Source: DASYKS01 sp031404815
GTDB taxonomy: Bacteria; Acidobacteriota; Thermoanaerobaculia; Multivoradales; UBA5704
Assembly (NCBI GenBank): GCA_031404815.1
Contig: JANNIH010000145.1
Span: 22,208 to 86,207, forward strand
Direction: 5' to 3'
DNA length: 64,000 nucleotides
The notes under the pieces were generated by a model that saw only the letters and a list, made by a program, of their open reading frames with translations, was not told the origin of the DNA and made no database searches. Of this stretch, positions 22,337 through 31,269 are shown in pieces (within the stretch, counting starts at the first letter, position 1; every line of letters begins with the position of its first letter). The position numbers and the translations under genes are program-made.

Positions 22337-24313
22337 ATGCCGGAGCCGACCGCCGGGACCCCAAAAGCCGATCGGGCGCGACGGCGGCGACGCGAGAAGG
22401 TGCAACGCGCCGCCGCCGAGGCGCTTCTGAAGCTGCGGCGGCGCGATCCTCCCTCACCGTACCGTCGGCCGGGGGAGGAGTCGTCACCCGTCGGGCCTGG
22501 GGAGCCTCTCTTGCGGCCCCTCCCTACCCCCGGAGGCCTGGGCCTGGTCAAGGGGCGTGAGCAGCACACCCCGCCCCGGCATCACGAGGAGGTCTTCCAC
22601 GCCTCCTTTTTGCGCTCGTTCGCTCGCTTGGGCCTGTGGCTGTGGGGTGCCCTCCGTTTTATCGGCGGCCTCCTCTGGGACCGCCTCCGCCGCCGCGACA
22701 GCGACGAACGGCGGGCGGTGCGCCTGCGCGAGATCTGCGAGACGATGGGGACCACCTTCATCAAATTCGGCCAGCAGCTCTCGATGCGCCTCGACCTCCT
22801 CCCCTACGTCTACACCCGCGAGCTGGAAAAGATGCTCGACCGGGTGCCCCCTTTTCCCGCCGCAGAGGCGGTGGCGACCATCGAACGCACGACCGGACGG
22901 CCGCTCGACGAGACCTTTTCCGCGTTCGACCCGAACCCGATCGGCTCGGCATCGATCGCCTGCGTCTTTCAGGCCGTGCTGGTGAGTGGCGAGCGGGTGG
23001 CGGTCAAGGTGCGACGACCGGGGATTGGCGACCTGTTGGCGGCGGACATGCGCGCGCTCTCCTGGCTGCTCACGCTCGGCGAGTTCTTTCTGCTGCCCCC
23101 CGGCTTCACCTCCAACTTTCTCTTCGAGCTGCGCTCGATGCTCCTCGAGGAGCTCAACTTCGTGCGCGAGGCACGCTTCACCGAGCTTTTCCGTCGGGCC
23201 TTGAAGAAGGCCCGGCAGTTGCGTTACGCCTCAGCTCCAAAGGTCTACTCCGAGCCCTCCGGCAATGCGGTGCTGGTCACCGAATTCGTCACCGGGGTGT
23301 GGTTGAACGAAGTCTTGACCGCCATCGAGACCCATGACGAGCCGGCCCTCGCGCGGCTCGAAGGGATGGGCATCGATCCCCTAATTCTCTCGCGGCGCCT
23401 GTTGCTCATCAGTCGATTCGGCAACTTCGAGCACATCTTCTTTCACGCCGATTTGCATCCGGCCAACATCCTGATCCAGCCGGGCAATCGCATCGTGCTC
23501 ATCGACTTCGGCTCCTGCGGCTCGTTCACCAAAAAGGAGCTCATCGTCTGGCGGCGGCTCTTCGACGCCCAGAGCCTCGATGACATCGGCGCCATGGTGC
23601 AAGCGGCGCTGGCCGTGCTCGAGCCCATTCCGCCGATCGATCGCGACGAGTTTGCGCAACGTCTCGAAGCGGTCTTCTGGAACGACTTCTACGCCATCAA
23701 GAGCAAGAAGTCCGAGTGGTGGGAACGCATTTCGGCGCGCATCTGGATCAGCTTCTTGAAGCTCGCCCGAGAGTTTCAGATCCCGATGCGCCTCAACACC
23801 CTGCGCATGATCCGGGCGATCATGCTGGCCGACACCATCGCCGCCCGGCTCGATCACGACATCGACCCCTACCGGGAATACCGATTCTACGAGAAGGGAG
23901 CCGGCAAAAGGGCGCGGAAACGTCTCCACAAGCGCCTGCGACGGCTCTCCGGCAGAGGCAAGTTCGTCCGCCTCGAACAGGGGGTCGAGTCGGCGCTCAA
24001 CCTGGTCTACCAGGTGCAGCGCGGTTTGAGCTCGCTGGCCTCGATCCGCGTTCTGCCGTTGATCGGCAAGGCGGCGTACGCGGTCTACTACGTCGCGAAA
24101 TGGCTCTTCATGGTCGGCGGTGTCGCCTCGGTGGCCGCCTTGCTGATTCAGTTCCGCTTCTTCGGTCTAGAGCCCGAATCGCCCGACATGCGGTTCTTCG
24201 AGATTCTCGGAAGACAGGTGCTGGCGAGCGGTTGGTTCCATCTCTTTGCTCTGGTGATGAGCATTTCCTCAGCCCGCCGAATCGCTTATCGCGTCAGGGA
24301 CCGGGATCTCTGA
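22337..24313 (+). CDS. ABC1/UbiB-family atypical kinase
   Basis: 658 residues. After a basic, disordered N-terminus (1-80) comes the ABC1 domain: KFGQ at 143-146 (the family KxGQ), ATP lysine in VAVKVRRPG (Lys 224), catalytic HADLHPANI at 370-377 and metal-binding IDFGS at 389-393. Two hydrophobic helices lie near the C-terminus (about 575-610 and 630-650). Family members support quinone or lipid metabolism as ATPases/kinases at membranes. Genomes usually have one housekeeping UbiB; this one sits in an accessory operon after an unknown membrane protein, so it may assist extraction or modification of a hydrophobic substrate. AAGGA precedes the ATG. Confidence 0.92.
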   Translation: MPEPTAGTPKADRARRRRREKVQRAAAEALLKLRRRDPPSPYRRPGEESSPVGPGEPLLRPLPTPGGLGLVKGREQHTPPRHHEEVFHASFLRSFARLGLWLWGALRFIGGLLWDRLRRRDSDERRAVRLREICETMGTTFIKFGQQLSMRLDLLPYVYTRELEKMLDRVPPFPAAEAVATIERTTGRPLDETFSAFDPNPIGSASIACVFQAVLVSGERVAVKVRRPGIGDLLAADMRALSWLLTLGEFFLLPPGFTSNFLFELRSMLLEELNFVREARFTELFRRALKKARQLRYASAPKVYSEPSGNAVLVTEFVTGVWLNEVLTAIETHDEPALARLEGMGIDPLILSRRLLLISRFGNFEHIFFHADLHPANILIQPGNRIVLIDFGSCGSFTKKELIVWRRLFDAQSLDDIGAMVQAALAVLEPIPPIDRDEFAQRLEAVFWNDFYAIKSKKSEWWERISARIWISFLKLAREFQIPMRLNTLRMIRAIMLADTIAARLDHDIDPYREYRFYEKGAGKRARKRLHKRLRRLSGRGKFVRLEQGVESALNLVYQVQRGLSSLASIRVLPLIGKAAYAVYYVAKWLFMVGGVASVAALLIQFRFFGLEPESPDMRFFEILGRQVLASGWFHLFALVMSISSARRIAYRVRDRDL

Positions 24314-24331
24314 GACTCCGAACACCCATGC

Positions 24332-24360
24332 TTGCTAGTGGAATAAATCCCATGTACAAT
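24332..24360 (+). promoter_or_regulatory. Sigma70-like promoter before SnoaL/cytochrome genes
   Basis: TTGCTA, 17-base spacer, TACAAT (5 of 6 to the -10 consensus) in the only AT-rich stretch between 24314 and 24483. It would start a separate transcript for the SnoaL-like and diheme cytochrome genes, with a leader of roughly 115 bases. Confidence 0.5.
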
Positions 24361-24483
24361 GCGCAACATTACTTCGAGTGGACGTCAAGTCTGATTCGCT
24401 GCGCTACCCTGCCCGATCGGCACGGCGAGGTGTTCGTCAAGGTACCTACGGGCTCGCTTTGGCGAGCCGGAAAGGACGGCATT

Positions 24484-24996
24484 GTGAGCGAAGGCAAAAT
24501 TGGAGAGATCGAGGCGAAGGCGGCGGAGGTATGGACCGAGCTCAACCAAAAGCACTGTCGCGCGTGCGAGGAAGGGACCAGCAGCGTCCAGACCTACACC
24601 GAGGAGACGCTCGCCAACGCCGCCGGCTTCGCCGCATTCAACGCCGCCTTCATGCGTGGAGATGTCGATGGCGTGATGGCCGCGATGACCGACGATCCGA
24701 TCTTCGACGGACCGACCCCGCAACCGGACGGAACCTGCTTCCAGGGCCGCATGATCGTGCGTGCTGTGTGGGAGGCGGTCTTTAAAACCAACGCCAAGTT
24801 CGAGGTCGAGGAAGCCTTCATGACCGGTGATCGCGCCGTCGTGAGGTGGTCCGCCACCGTCCTGGAAAACGGGCAGGAGCAATCCATTCGCGGCGTCGAT
24901 GTCTTCCAACTGAAAGGTGGCAAAGTGGCGGCCAAACTCACCTACACCAAGGCCCAGTCGGTTCCTGGCTCTCCGACGCCACCGGCAGGCGCGTAA
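24484..24996 (+). CDS. SnoaL-like (NTF2-fold) protein
   Basis: 170 residues. After an N-terminal helix with a Cys-containing NQKHCRACEEG, the NTF2 fold follows: FNAAFMRGDVDGVMAAM, DDPIFDGPTPQPDG, CFQGRMIVRAVWEAVF, and strands RAVVRWSATV and SIRGVDVFQLKGGKVAAKLTY. This is the SnoaL/ketosteroid-isomerase-like pattern. The GTG at 24484 is chosen because AAAGGA lies about nine bases upstream and the frame before it does not look coding; an ATG at 24352 is less likely. Followed after 43 bases by the diheme cytochrome. Function unknown; a second member of this fold sits at the other end of the locus. Confidence 0.75.
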   Translation: MSEGKIGEIEAKAAEVWTELNQKHCRACEEGTSSVQTYTEETLANAAGFAAFNAAFMRGDVDGVMAAMTDDPIFDGPTPQPDGTCFQGRMIVRAVWEAVFKTNAKFEVEEAFMTGDRAVVRWSATVLENGQEQSIRGVDVFQLKGGKVAAKLTYTKAQSVPGSPTPPAGA

Positions 24997-25039
24997 CGAT
25001 CCGACTTTTCCCTTGACTTGTCGACGAGGAGGCACTCCC

Positions 25040-26719
25040 ATGTCCATCGCCCGTCCTGTCGCCCTCGCTACCGCCTCGATCCTGCTGACTCTGTTCTCGA
25101 CCGGTTGTTTCGGCCCACCGCCACCACCCGTGGCACCCGGAGAAGAGCCGGTGCCCGGCATGTCCGCCCAAACCTTCAGCCTGAGCCAGGGTTGGAGCTC
25201 CGGAACCCGCCAGAAGTTCTGGTTTACCGGGCAGGGCTCCCAAGTGATCCCTCGCATCTGGCTGCTGGCGTTGGAGCAGGCTTCAGGGAGCGAGCCTTTC
25301 CGCTCGGCGGCGACCTTCGACCGCTTCCGCTATCTGCCCACCGAACCCACCCCCATGAACCCGGACGGCTGGCCCCTCGGCTTCGCCGTCAGCAAGGATC
25401 GGGCGACCCAGGTGGAGTGGGTAGGCTACACCTGCTCCGGCTGCCACACCGGGAGGGTGGACTATGGGGGCAAGAGCCTGATCATCGACGGCGGCGCCTC
25501 CCTCGCCGACCTCTACGGCTTCTTCGGCGAGCTGATCGCGGCCATGCAGGCCACCCTCAACGACCAAGAAAAATTCGCGCGGTTCGCCGGAAAGGTGCTG
25601 GGCTCGGATGCTACCGAGGCCGCCGCCGCGCAGCTTCGATCTGAGCTCACCGCTCTCGCCGGGCTGCAGACCGAACGCATCGACGGTCTCGCACCCTCAA
25701 GCTTCGCCCGGCTCGACGCCTTCGGCTCGATCTTCAACCAGGTTCTGGCGATGGGCCTCGGCCTCCCCGAAAACGCGCAACTCGCCGACGCGGCGGTGTC
25801 CTATCCCTTCATCTGGGACGCATCGCATACCGACTGGGTGCAATGGAACGGCGCGGTCTCGAATCGCGGTCCCCAGGGCCCCCTCGGCCGCAACGTGGCC
25901 GAGGCGCTCGGCGTCTTCGGCAACTTCACCATCGACACCACCTTGAAGCGAGGTTACCCAAACTCGATCGAGATGAAGAAACTCGGCGACCTGGAGCTGT
26001 GGCTCAAGAGCCTCTGGTCGCCGGTGTGGCCGGAAGGGATCCTGCCGGCTCTCGACTCGGCCCAGGTAGAGCGGGGCAAGGGCCTCTATCAGCAGCACTG
26101 TCTGTCCTGTCACCAGCTGCCCGACCGCACGAAACCTGACCGCATCATCAAGGCCAAGCTCGTGCCGGTGGATCAAGTAGGTACGGATTCACGGACGACC
26201 CTCAACTTCGCCCGGCGGCGAGCGAAGACCGGCCGGCTCGAAGGTGCCAAGGAGTACTACGCGTTTGGCAAACCCCTTGGTGCCGAGGCTCATGCGATGC
26301 AGATCTTGAACAACGTCGGGGTCGGCGCCATTGCCAATTCCCCTCAAAAGGGAATCGAGGCGGCGTTCAAGGATTTCGAGGGTTTCTACCGCGGCAGTGG
26401 CCAGCACGACCCGGTCACCGATCCGGCCTATAAGGCCCGCCCTTTGAACGGTATCTGGGCGACCGCCCCCTACCTCCACAACGGCTCGGTACCCAACCTC
26501 TGGGAGGTGCTCCTGCCGCCCGAGCAGCGGAGCAAGAGCTTCTATGTCGGCAGCCGCAATTTCGATCCCAAGAAGGTGGGCTTCGAGACCGGTCCCTCGG
26601 CCGACGCCGCGGAATTCAAAGCCGAGGGGACCGGCGCCACCAATAGCGGCCATTCCTATGGCAAGGAGCTCACCGAAGCGGAGAGGTGGGCTATGTTAGA
26701 GTATTTAAAGTCGCTCTAG
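25040..26719 (+). CDS. Diheme cytochrome c lipoprotein, RoxA/CcP-like
   Basis: 559 residues. Residues 1-23 form a lipoprotein signal with lipobox ending FSTGC (Cys 23), so the protein is anchored outside the inner membrane. Two c-type heme sites are present: TCSGCH near residue 131-135 and CLSCH at 354-358. The C-terminal motif NGIWATAPYLHNGSVPNL is characteristic of diheme peroxidase-like proteins including the rubber oxygenase RoxA; the long spacing between hemes and 560-residue length fit RoxA-like proteins better than short CcpA. Likely periplasmic oxygenase or peroxidase acting on a hydrophobic substrate. GAGGAGG precedes the ATG. Ends in a CTAG shared with the convergent GNAT gene. Confidence 0.88.
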   Translation: MSIARPVALATASILLTLFSTGCFGPPPPPVAPGEEPVPGMSAQTFSLSQGWSSGTRQKFWFTGQGSQVIPRIWLLALEQASGSEPFRSAATFDRFRYLPTEPTPMNPDGWPLGFAVSKDRATQVEWVGYTCSGCHTGRVDYGGKSLIIDGGASLADLYGFFGELIAAMQATLNDQEKFARFAGKVLGSDATEAAAAQLRSELTALAGLQTERIDGLAPSSFARLDAFGSIFNQVLAMGLGLPENAQLADAAVSYPFIWDASHTDWVQWNGAVSNRGPQGPLGRNVAEALGVFGNFTIDTTLKRGYPNSIEMKKLGDLELWLKSLWSPVWPEGILPALDSAQVERGKGLYQQHCLSCHQLPDRTKPDRIIKAKLVPVDQVGTDSRTTLNFARRRAKTGRLEGAKEYYAFGKPLGAEAHAMQILNNVGVGAIANSPQKGIEAAFKDFEGFYRGSGQHDPVTDPAYKARPLNGIWATAPYLHNGSVPNLWEVLLPPEQRSKSFYVGSRNFDPKKVGFETGPSADAAEFKAEGTGATNSGHSYGKELTEAERWAMLEYLKSL

Positions 26720-27297
26720 CCAAGGACTCCCTTCTCCAGGGCGGCCCTCGAAGGCCGCCCTGCCCCCCAGGCGTCGCGCTCGATGCCGTAGAGGACGACC
26801 TCGATCTCGGGGCTACGATGGCCGAGTTCGACTCCCGTGGTGTCGCGCAAATAGGTCATGCCGATCTTCTCCATCACCCGGCGCGAGGCCCGGTTTTCGC
26901 GATCGGTGATCGCCATCACCCGCGCGCCGCCGACGACCTCGAACGCGTGACGGAGCGCTCCGCTCGCGGCTTCGCTCGCGTACCCTTTGCCCCAGAGGTC
27001 GCGGGCGATCCAGTAGCCGGTTTCGAACTCGCCGGTCGAACCCAGAAGTTGCAGACCGCCGAGGCCGGTCATCCGCCCCGTGGCGCGCTCCTCCACAGCA
27101 CCGAGGCAGAAGCCGTGCGCTTCGAGCGTACCGGCCTGCCGGGTAAAATAGCCGTCGATCTCGTCGTCGCTCCACGGCCGGCCGCCGGTCATGAAGCGCA
27201 TCATCTCGGGGTCGGTCGCGAGGGCGGCGAAGGCGGGGCGATCGGCGGGCGCCCAGGGGCGGATCAGCAGGCGCTCGGTGACGATCGAGAACGGCAT
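26716..27297 (-). CDS. RimJ/RimL-type GNAT acetyltransferase
   Basis: 193 residues with the ribosomal-protein-acetyltransferase GNAT layout: TERLLIRPWAPAD at the N-terminus, FETGYWIARDLWGKGYASEA (acetyl-CoA pyrophosphate loop region with the GKGYA signature) and NRASRRVMEKIGM at the end. Such enzymes acetylate N-termini or small-molecule amines. The stop codon is shared, as the palindrome CTAG, with the convergent cytochrome gene. Downstream partner of a kinase/acyl-CoA dehydrogenase pair on the same strand, 24 bases away, but functional linkage is unclear. Confidence 0.9.
   Translation of the reverse strand: MPFSIVTERLLIRPWAPADRPAFAALATDPEMMRFMTGGRPWSDDEIDGYFTRQAGTLEAHGFCLGAVEERATGRMTGLGGLQLLGSTGEFETGYWIARDLWGKGYASEAASGALRHAFEVVGGARVMAITDRENRASRRVMEKIGMTYLRDTTGVELGHRSPEIEVVLYGIERDAWGAGRPSRAALEKGVLG
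26737..26762. terminator. Hairpin at the convergent junction
   Basis: Perfect 10-bp stem (CAGGGCGGCC / GGCCGCCCTG, 6-base loop) 18 bases after the cytochrome stop, lying inside the 3' end of the opposing GNAT gene. No T-run; probably ends plus-strand transcription of the accessory block. Confidence 0.5.
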
Positions 27298-27321
27298 GAT
27301 TCGAAGTCCCTCGGTCGAAGA

Positions 27322-28386
27322 TCAGCGCACCCGGCGCAGAGTCGCCAGGCAGCGCCGATGGAGAAGGTGAACGTAGAGCCAGAAGTGGCGGAACGCCGGG
27401 TTCTTGGTCTCGCCTGAATGGTACCGGTAGTAGATCTGCTGCGCGATCCCGGCCAGCCGAAACACGCCGTAGACCTCGTAGAAGGTCCAACTCGGCGGGG
27501 CAAACCCGGATCGCCCGGCGTAGCGGCCGATCACCTCGGCCCTTGTGAGCATGCCGGGCAAGTGGGTCGGCTGGCGGCGCAGCGCACGCGAGAACGGCCC
27601 GTCCGCAGCCTCCACCCAGTAGGCGAGGGCGTTGCCGAGATCCATCAGCGGGTCGCCGAGGGTCGCCATCTCCCAATCGAGCACGCCGACGATCCGCGCA
27701 GGGTCTTCTCCATCGAGCACCAGATTGTCGAGCCGGAAGTCGTTGTGGATCACGCAGGTCGCCACGTCGTCAGGAGTGTTCGCCGCGAGCCAAGCGATCA
27801 CCCTCTCGAAGCGCGGCACGTTCCAAGTCCGTGCCTTGCGGTAGCGCTCGCTCCATCCATCGATCTGCCGGCGGCAGTAGCCGGCGCCTTTGCCGAGAGT
27901 TTCGAGGCCCGCGGCGTGCACATCCACCTGATGGAGGGCCACCAACCTGTCGATCGCGTTCTCGGACAGCGCGCGGGCGGTCGGCGGATCGAGCCTAAGC
28001 CCATGCGGCAACCGGGCGCGCAAGATCCGTCCCGCGATTCGGCGCATGACGTAGAACGGCACGCCGATGACCGAAGGGTCCTCGCACAGCGCGATCATTT
28101 CGGGCACCGGGTAGAACGAGCCGAGCGCCGATTGCACGCGGAACTCGCGCCCCATGTCGTGCGCCGATTTCGCCTTGGTCCCCGCGGGCGGGCGGCGGAG
28201 AACCAAGTCGTGGCCGGGATACAGGAGGCGGTAGGTCCAGTTCGAGGCGCCGCCGGTGTACTGGCTGACGCGCGGCGTGCCGGAAAGCCAGGGCACGCGC
28301 GGTTTGAGCCAGGCGTCGACCGCGGCGACGGCGAGTTCTTCGCCTGGGCGGACCGTACGCGGCGCATCGAGCGCGGGCGCGCTCAT
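27322..28386 (-). CDS. APH-family kinase partner of acyl-CoA dehydrogenase (ACAD10/11-like)
   Basis: 354 residues of the phosphotransferase family commonly encoded next to or fused with acyl-CoA dehydrogenases. N-lobe: GGASNWTYRLL and LVLRRPP; C-lobe: CVIHNDFRLDNLV (Brenner loop) and VGVLDWEMATLGDPLMDLG (metal loop). The last bases overlap nothing, but its ATG lies within the end of the dehydrogenase gene (4-base ATGA overlap). In animals the fused ACAD10/11 proteins phosphorylate 4-hydroxyacyl-CoAs and then eliminate phosphate; the split pair here probably does the same, feeding hydroxy fatty acids into beta-oxidation. That function is drawn from the family. Confidence 0.92.
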   Translation of the reverse strand: MSAPALDAPRTVRPGEELAVAAVDAWLKPRVPWLSGTPRVSQYTGGASNWTYRLLYPGHDLVLRRPPAGTKAKSAHDMGREFRVQSALGSFYPVPEMIALCEDPSVIGVPFYVMRRIAGRILRARLPHGLRLDPPTARALSENAIDRLVALHQVDVHAAGLETLGKGAGYCRRQIDGWSERYRKARTWNVPRFERVIAWLAANTPDDVATCVIHNDFRLDNLVLDGEDPARIVGVLDWEMATLGDPLMDLGNALAYWVEAADGPFSRALRRQPTHLPGMLTRAEVIGRYAGRSGFAPPSWTFYEVYGVFRLAGIAQQIYYRYHSGETKNPAFRHFWLYVHLLHRRCLATLRRVR

Positions 28387-29624
28387 TCGGTTCCGCGCTC
28401 CCGGGGCTCTTTGTATTTGGCGATCTCCGCCTTGGCGATCAGGGCGCGGTGCACTTCATCCGGTCCGTCGGCGAGGCGGAGGATGCGGGCGAGCGAAAAC
28501 AGCGCGGCGAGCGGGGTATCGTGGGAGAGCCCCGCGCCGCCGTGGATCTGGATCGCGGCGTCCGCCACGGTCTGGAGCACGTTCGGTGCGACGACTTTGA
28601 TCGCGGAGATCTCTGCGAGCGCGGCGAGCGCCCCCACCTGGTCGATCCGCCAGGCGGCATGAAGGGTGAGCAGGCGCGCCTGATCGATCGCGATGCGAAA
28701 ATCGGCCACCCGCTCTCGATTGCCGCCGAGGTCGATCAACGGTTGGCCGAACGCGACGCGGATAAGCCCCCGCCGAATCAACAGCTCGAGCGCGCGCTCC
28801 GCGGCACCGAGGCAACGCATACAGTGATGGATCCGCCCCGGACCGAGCCGTCCCTGGGCGATCTCGAAACCGCGCCCGAGGCCGAGCACCAGATTCTCCC
28901 GCGGCACCCGAACATCCACGAAATCGACCTCGCCATGACCATAGGGAGCGTCGTACTCGCCGAACACGGGGAGCATGCGGCGGATCGTCACGCCGGGTGT
29001 AGGGAGGGGAACGAGCACCAGGCTGTGCTGCTGATGCCGAGGCGCCTCCGGGTTGGAGCGGCCGAGGAAGAGCGCGAGCCGGCAGCGCGGGTGGCCGAGC
29101 CCGGTCGCCCACCACTTCTTGCCGTTCAAAACCAGCGCATGGCCCTCCTGTTCGATCGTCGCCGTCAGGTTCGTCGCATCCGACGAAGCAACCTCCGGCT
29201 CGGTCATGCAAAAGACCGAGCGGATCTCGGCCGACAGCAGCGGGGTAAGCCACGCCGCTTGCTGCGCAGGAGAGCCGTACTTGGCGAGCACCTCCATATT
29301 GCCGCTGTCCGGCGCATTGCAGTTGAAGATCTCGGGGGCGAGCACGCTGCGCCCCATCTCTTCGGCGAGGGGGGCGTACTCGACGGTCGAGAGCCCGGCT
29401 CCCAGCTCCGGATCGGGCAGAAACAGGTTCCATAACCCCGCCGCCCGAGCTTGGTGCTGCAGCTCCGCGATCTCCGGCGCCTCGGTCCAATGCGTCCAAT
29501 CCGCCCCCGAACGAGCGATCGCCGAATCGACCAGCGCTTCCTCGACCGGCAGAATGCGCTCCGCGATGAAGGCGCGTACGCGCCCGGCGTAATCGAAGGC
29601 ACGGGAGGTTGGGGCGAAATCCAT
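28383..29624 (-). CDS. Acyl-CoA dehydrogenase (ACAD11-like)
   Basis: 413-residue FAD-dependent dehydrogenase. Seen: SVFCMTEPEVASSDATN (flavin-binding CMTEPxxxSSD), LNGKKWWATG, DVRVPRENLV, RCLGAAERALELL and the C-terminal IHGGAGLSHDTPLAA with substrate/FAD contacts. The catalytic region lies in the MRCLGAAER...R helix typical of the long-chain/ACAD10-11 subgroup. It is the first gene of an operon with the APH kinase, ATGA overlap at the end. Role: alpha,beta-desaturation or phosphate elimination of acyl-CoAs in fatty-acid breakdown. Confidence 0.94.
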   Translation of the reverse strand: MDFAPTSRAFDYAGRVRAFIAERILPVEEALVDSAIARSGADWTHWTEAPEIAELQHQARAAGLWNLFLPDPELGAGLSTVEYAPLAEEMGRSVLAPEIFNCNAPDSGNMEVLAKYGSPAQQAAWLTPLLSAEIRSVFCMTEPEVASSDATNLTATIEQEGHALVLNGKKWWATGLGHPRCRLALFLGRSNPEAPRHQQHSLVLVPLPTPGVTIRRMLPVFGEYDAPYGHGEVDFVDVRVPRENLVLGLGRGFEIAQGRLGPGRIHHCMRCLGAAERALELLIRRGLIRVAFGQPLIDLGGNRERVADFRIAIDQARLLTLHAAWRIDQVGALAALAEISAIKVVAPNVLQTVADAAIQIHGGAGLSHDTPLAALFSLARILRLADGPDEVHRALIAKAEIAKYKEPRERGTE

Positions 29625-29775
29625 GGGTGCTCCTTAGGGTGGCTTCGAGTCTATCGGCAACTGGCGCATCGAGACGGCAATCTTTTTCTGCGGCGTGTCA
29701 TCCGGATTTTCACCCCCCGCGTAGAGGCGGATGAACACGCCGAATGAAACCAGAGAACCGAAACGAGAGGATCCC

Positions 29776-31245
29776 ATGAAGAAGCTCACGTCCTTCGCAC
29801 TGCTGGGAGTGCTGGCCGCCCTACCCGCCGCAGCCTCCAGCCACCGAGAAGCCCCCCTCATCACCGAAAGCCCAAAGGTGGACGGAACCGACTTCTACAT
29901 GTTCAACAGCTACGAGCCCGGCCGGGCCGGGTTCGTCACCCTGATCGCCAACTACCTCCCGCTCCAGGACTCCTACGGCGGCCCGAACTACTTCTCGCTC
30001 GATCCGGACGCGTTCTACCGCCTCCACATCGACAACGGCGGGGACGGCGCCGAAGACATCTCGTTCCAGTTCAAGTTCAATACCGGTCTGCGTGACATCA
30101 AGCTACCGGTCGGCGACAAGCAGGTCTCGATCCCTCTCGAGTTCGCCGGTTCGGTCACCGTGCCCGGCGCCGCGGCGTTGAACACGCCCGAGACCTACAC
30201 GATGTGGGTGGTCCGCGGCAGCTTCTCCGACCCGGCCCGCACGATGCAGCCGATCACCAACGCCGCCACCGGCAGCGCGCGCTTCGCCAAGCCGCTCGAC
30301 AACGTCGGCAACAAGACCATCCCCGACTACACCGGCTACGCGAGTCAGTTCATCCATCCGATCAACATCCCCGGCTGCGGCGCCGGCCGCGTCTTCGTCG
30401 GCCAACGCAAAGAGTCGTTCGCGGTCAATCTCGGCGAGATCTTCGACCTGGTCAACCTGGCCAATCCGCTCGGACCGCGCGATGCGGTGGCGAGCACGAT
30501 CGACGACAAGAACATCACCACCCTCGCGCTCGAAGTACCGGCTTCATGCCTCACCTCCGCGAGCAGCAGCGTAGTCGGTGGCTGGACCACGGCGGCCCTG
30601 CCGCGCAACCGGGCGCTCAAAGATGCGCCGGGGTTCGATCAGCCGGAAACCCAGAGCGGCGATTTCGTCCAGGTTTCGCGCCTTGGCATGCCGCTGGTCA
30701 ACGAGATCGTGATCGGCTTGAAGGACAAGAACAAGTTCAACGCCGGCCGTCCGAACGCCGACGGCCAATTCGCCGACTACGTCACCAACCCGACCCTGCC
30801 CGAGCTGCTCGAGATCCTGTTCGGCTCGGCCGGAGTGCGCGCCCCGAACAACTTCCCGCGCACCGACCTGGTGGCGGCTTTCCTGACCGGTGTTGCGGGC
30901 CTAAACCAGCTCGGCGGCCCGGCCGAGATGGTGCGTTTGAACACCGCGATCGCAGCGACCCCGAAGGCGAGCCAGAACAATCTGGGCGTCCTCGGCGGCG
31001 ACAACGCCGGCTTCCCGAACGGCCGCCGTCCAGGTGACGATGTCGTTGACGCCGAGCTCCGCGTCGCGATGGGCGTCCTCTGCCATGCCTTCCCCGGCAC
31101 CTTCTGCAATCCGGCCGATGCGCCTTCCGGCAACCTGCCGTTCACCGACGGCACCCTCCAAGACGCGAGCCAGTTCGACGCGGTGTTCCCCTACCTGACC
31201 ACCCCGATCCCCGGCTCGCCGCACGAGCTGTCCGGTCTGCAATAA
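29776..31245 (+). CDS. DUF4331 family exported protein
   Basis: 489 residues with signal peptide (MKKLTSFALLGVLAALPAAAS) followed at once by the family hallmark SSHREAPLITESPKVDGTDFY. DUF4331 proteins are secreted beta-rich proteins of unknown function, often 450-550 residues with FNSYEPGR and DGGxxAE-type acidic loops, both present here. The ATG at 29776 with GAGAGGA upstream fits the signal peptide; an in-frame ATG at 29731 would prepend a charged stretch. Followed by a strong intrinsic terminator. Function cannot be stated. Confidence 0.92.
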   Translation: MKKLTSFALLGVLAALPAAASSHREAPLITESPKVDGTDFYMFNSYEPGRAGFVTLIANYLPLQDSYGGPNYFSLDPDAFYRLHIDNGGDGAEDISFQFKFNTGLRDIKLPVGDKQVSIPLEFAGSVTVPGAAALNTPETYTMWVVRGSFSDPARTMQPITNAATGSARFAKPLDNVGNKTIPDYTGYASQFIHPINIPGCGAGRVFVGQRKESFAVNLGEIFDLVNLANPLGPRDAVASTIDDKNITTLALEVPASCLTSASSSVVGGWTTAALPRNRALKDAPGFDQPETQSGDFVQVSRLGMPLVNEIVIGLKDKNKFNAGRPNADGQFADYVTNPTLPELLEILFGSAGVRAPNNFPRTDLVAAFLTGVAGLNQLGGPAEMVRLNTAIAATPKASQNNLGVLGGDNAGFPNGRRPGDDVVDAELRVAMGVLCHAFPGTFCNPADAPSGNLPFTDGTLQDASQFDAVFPYLTTPIPGSPHELSGLQ

Positions 31246-31269
31246 AACGCGGACTCTCGCTACACTCTC

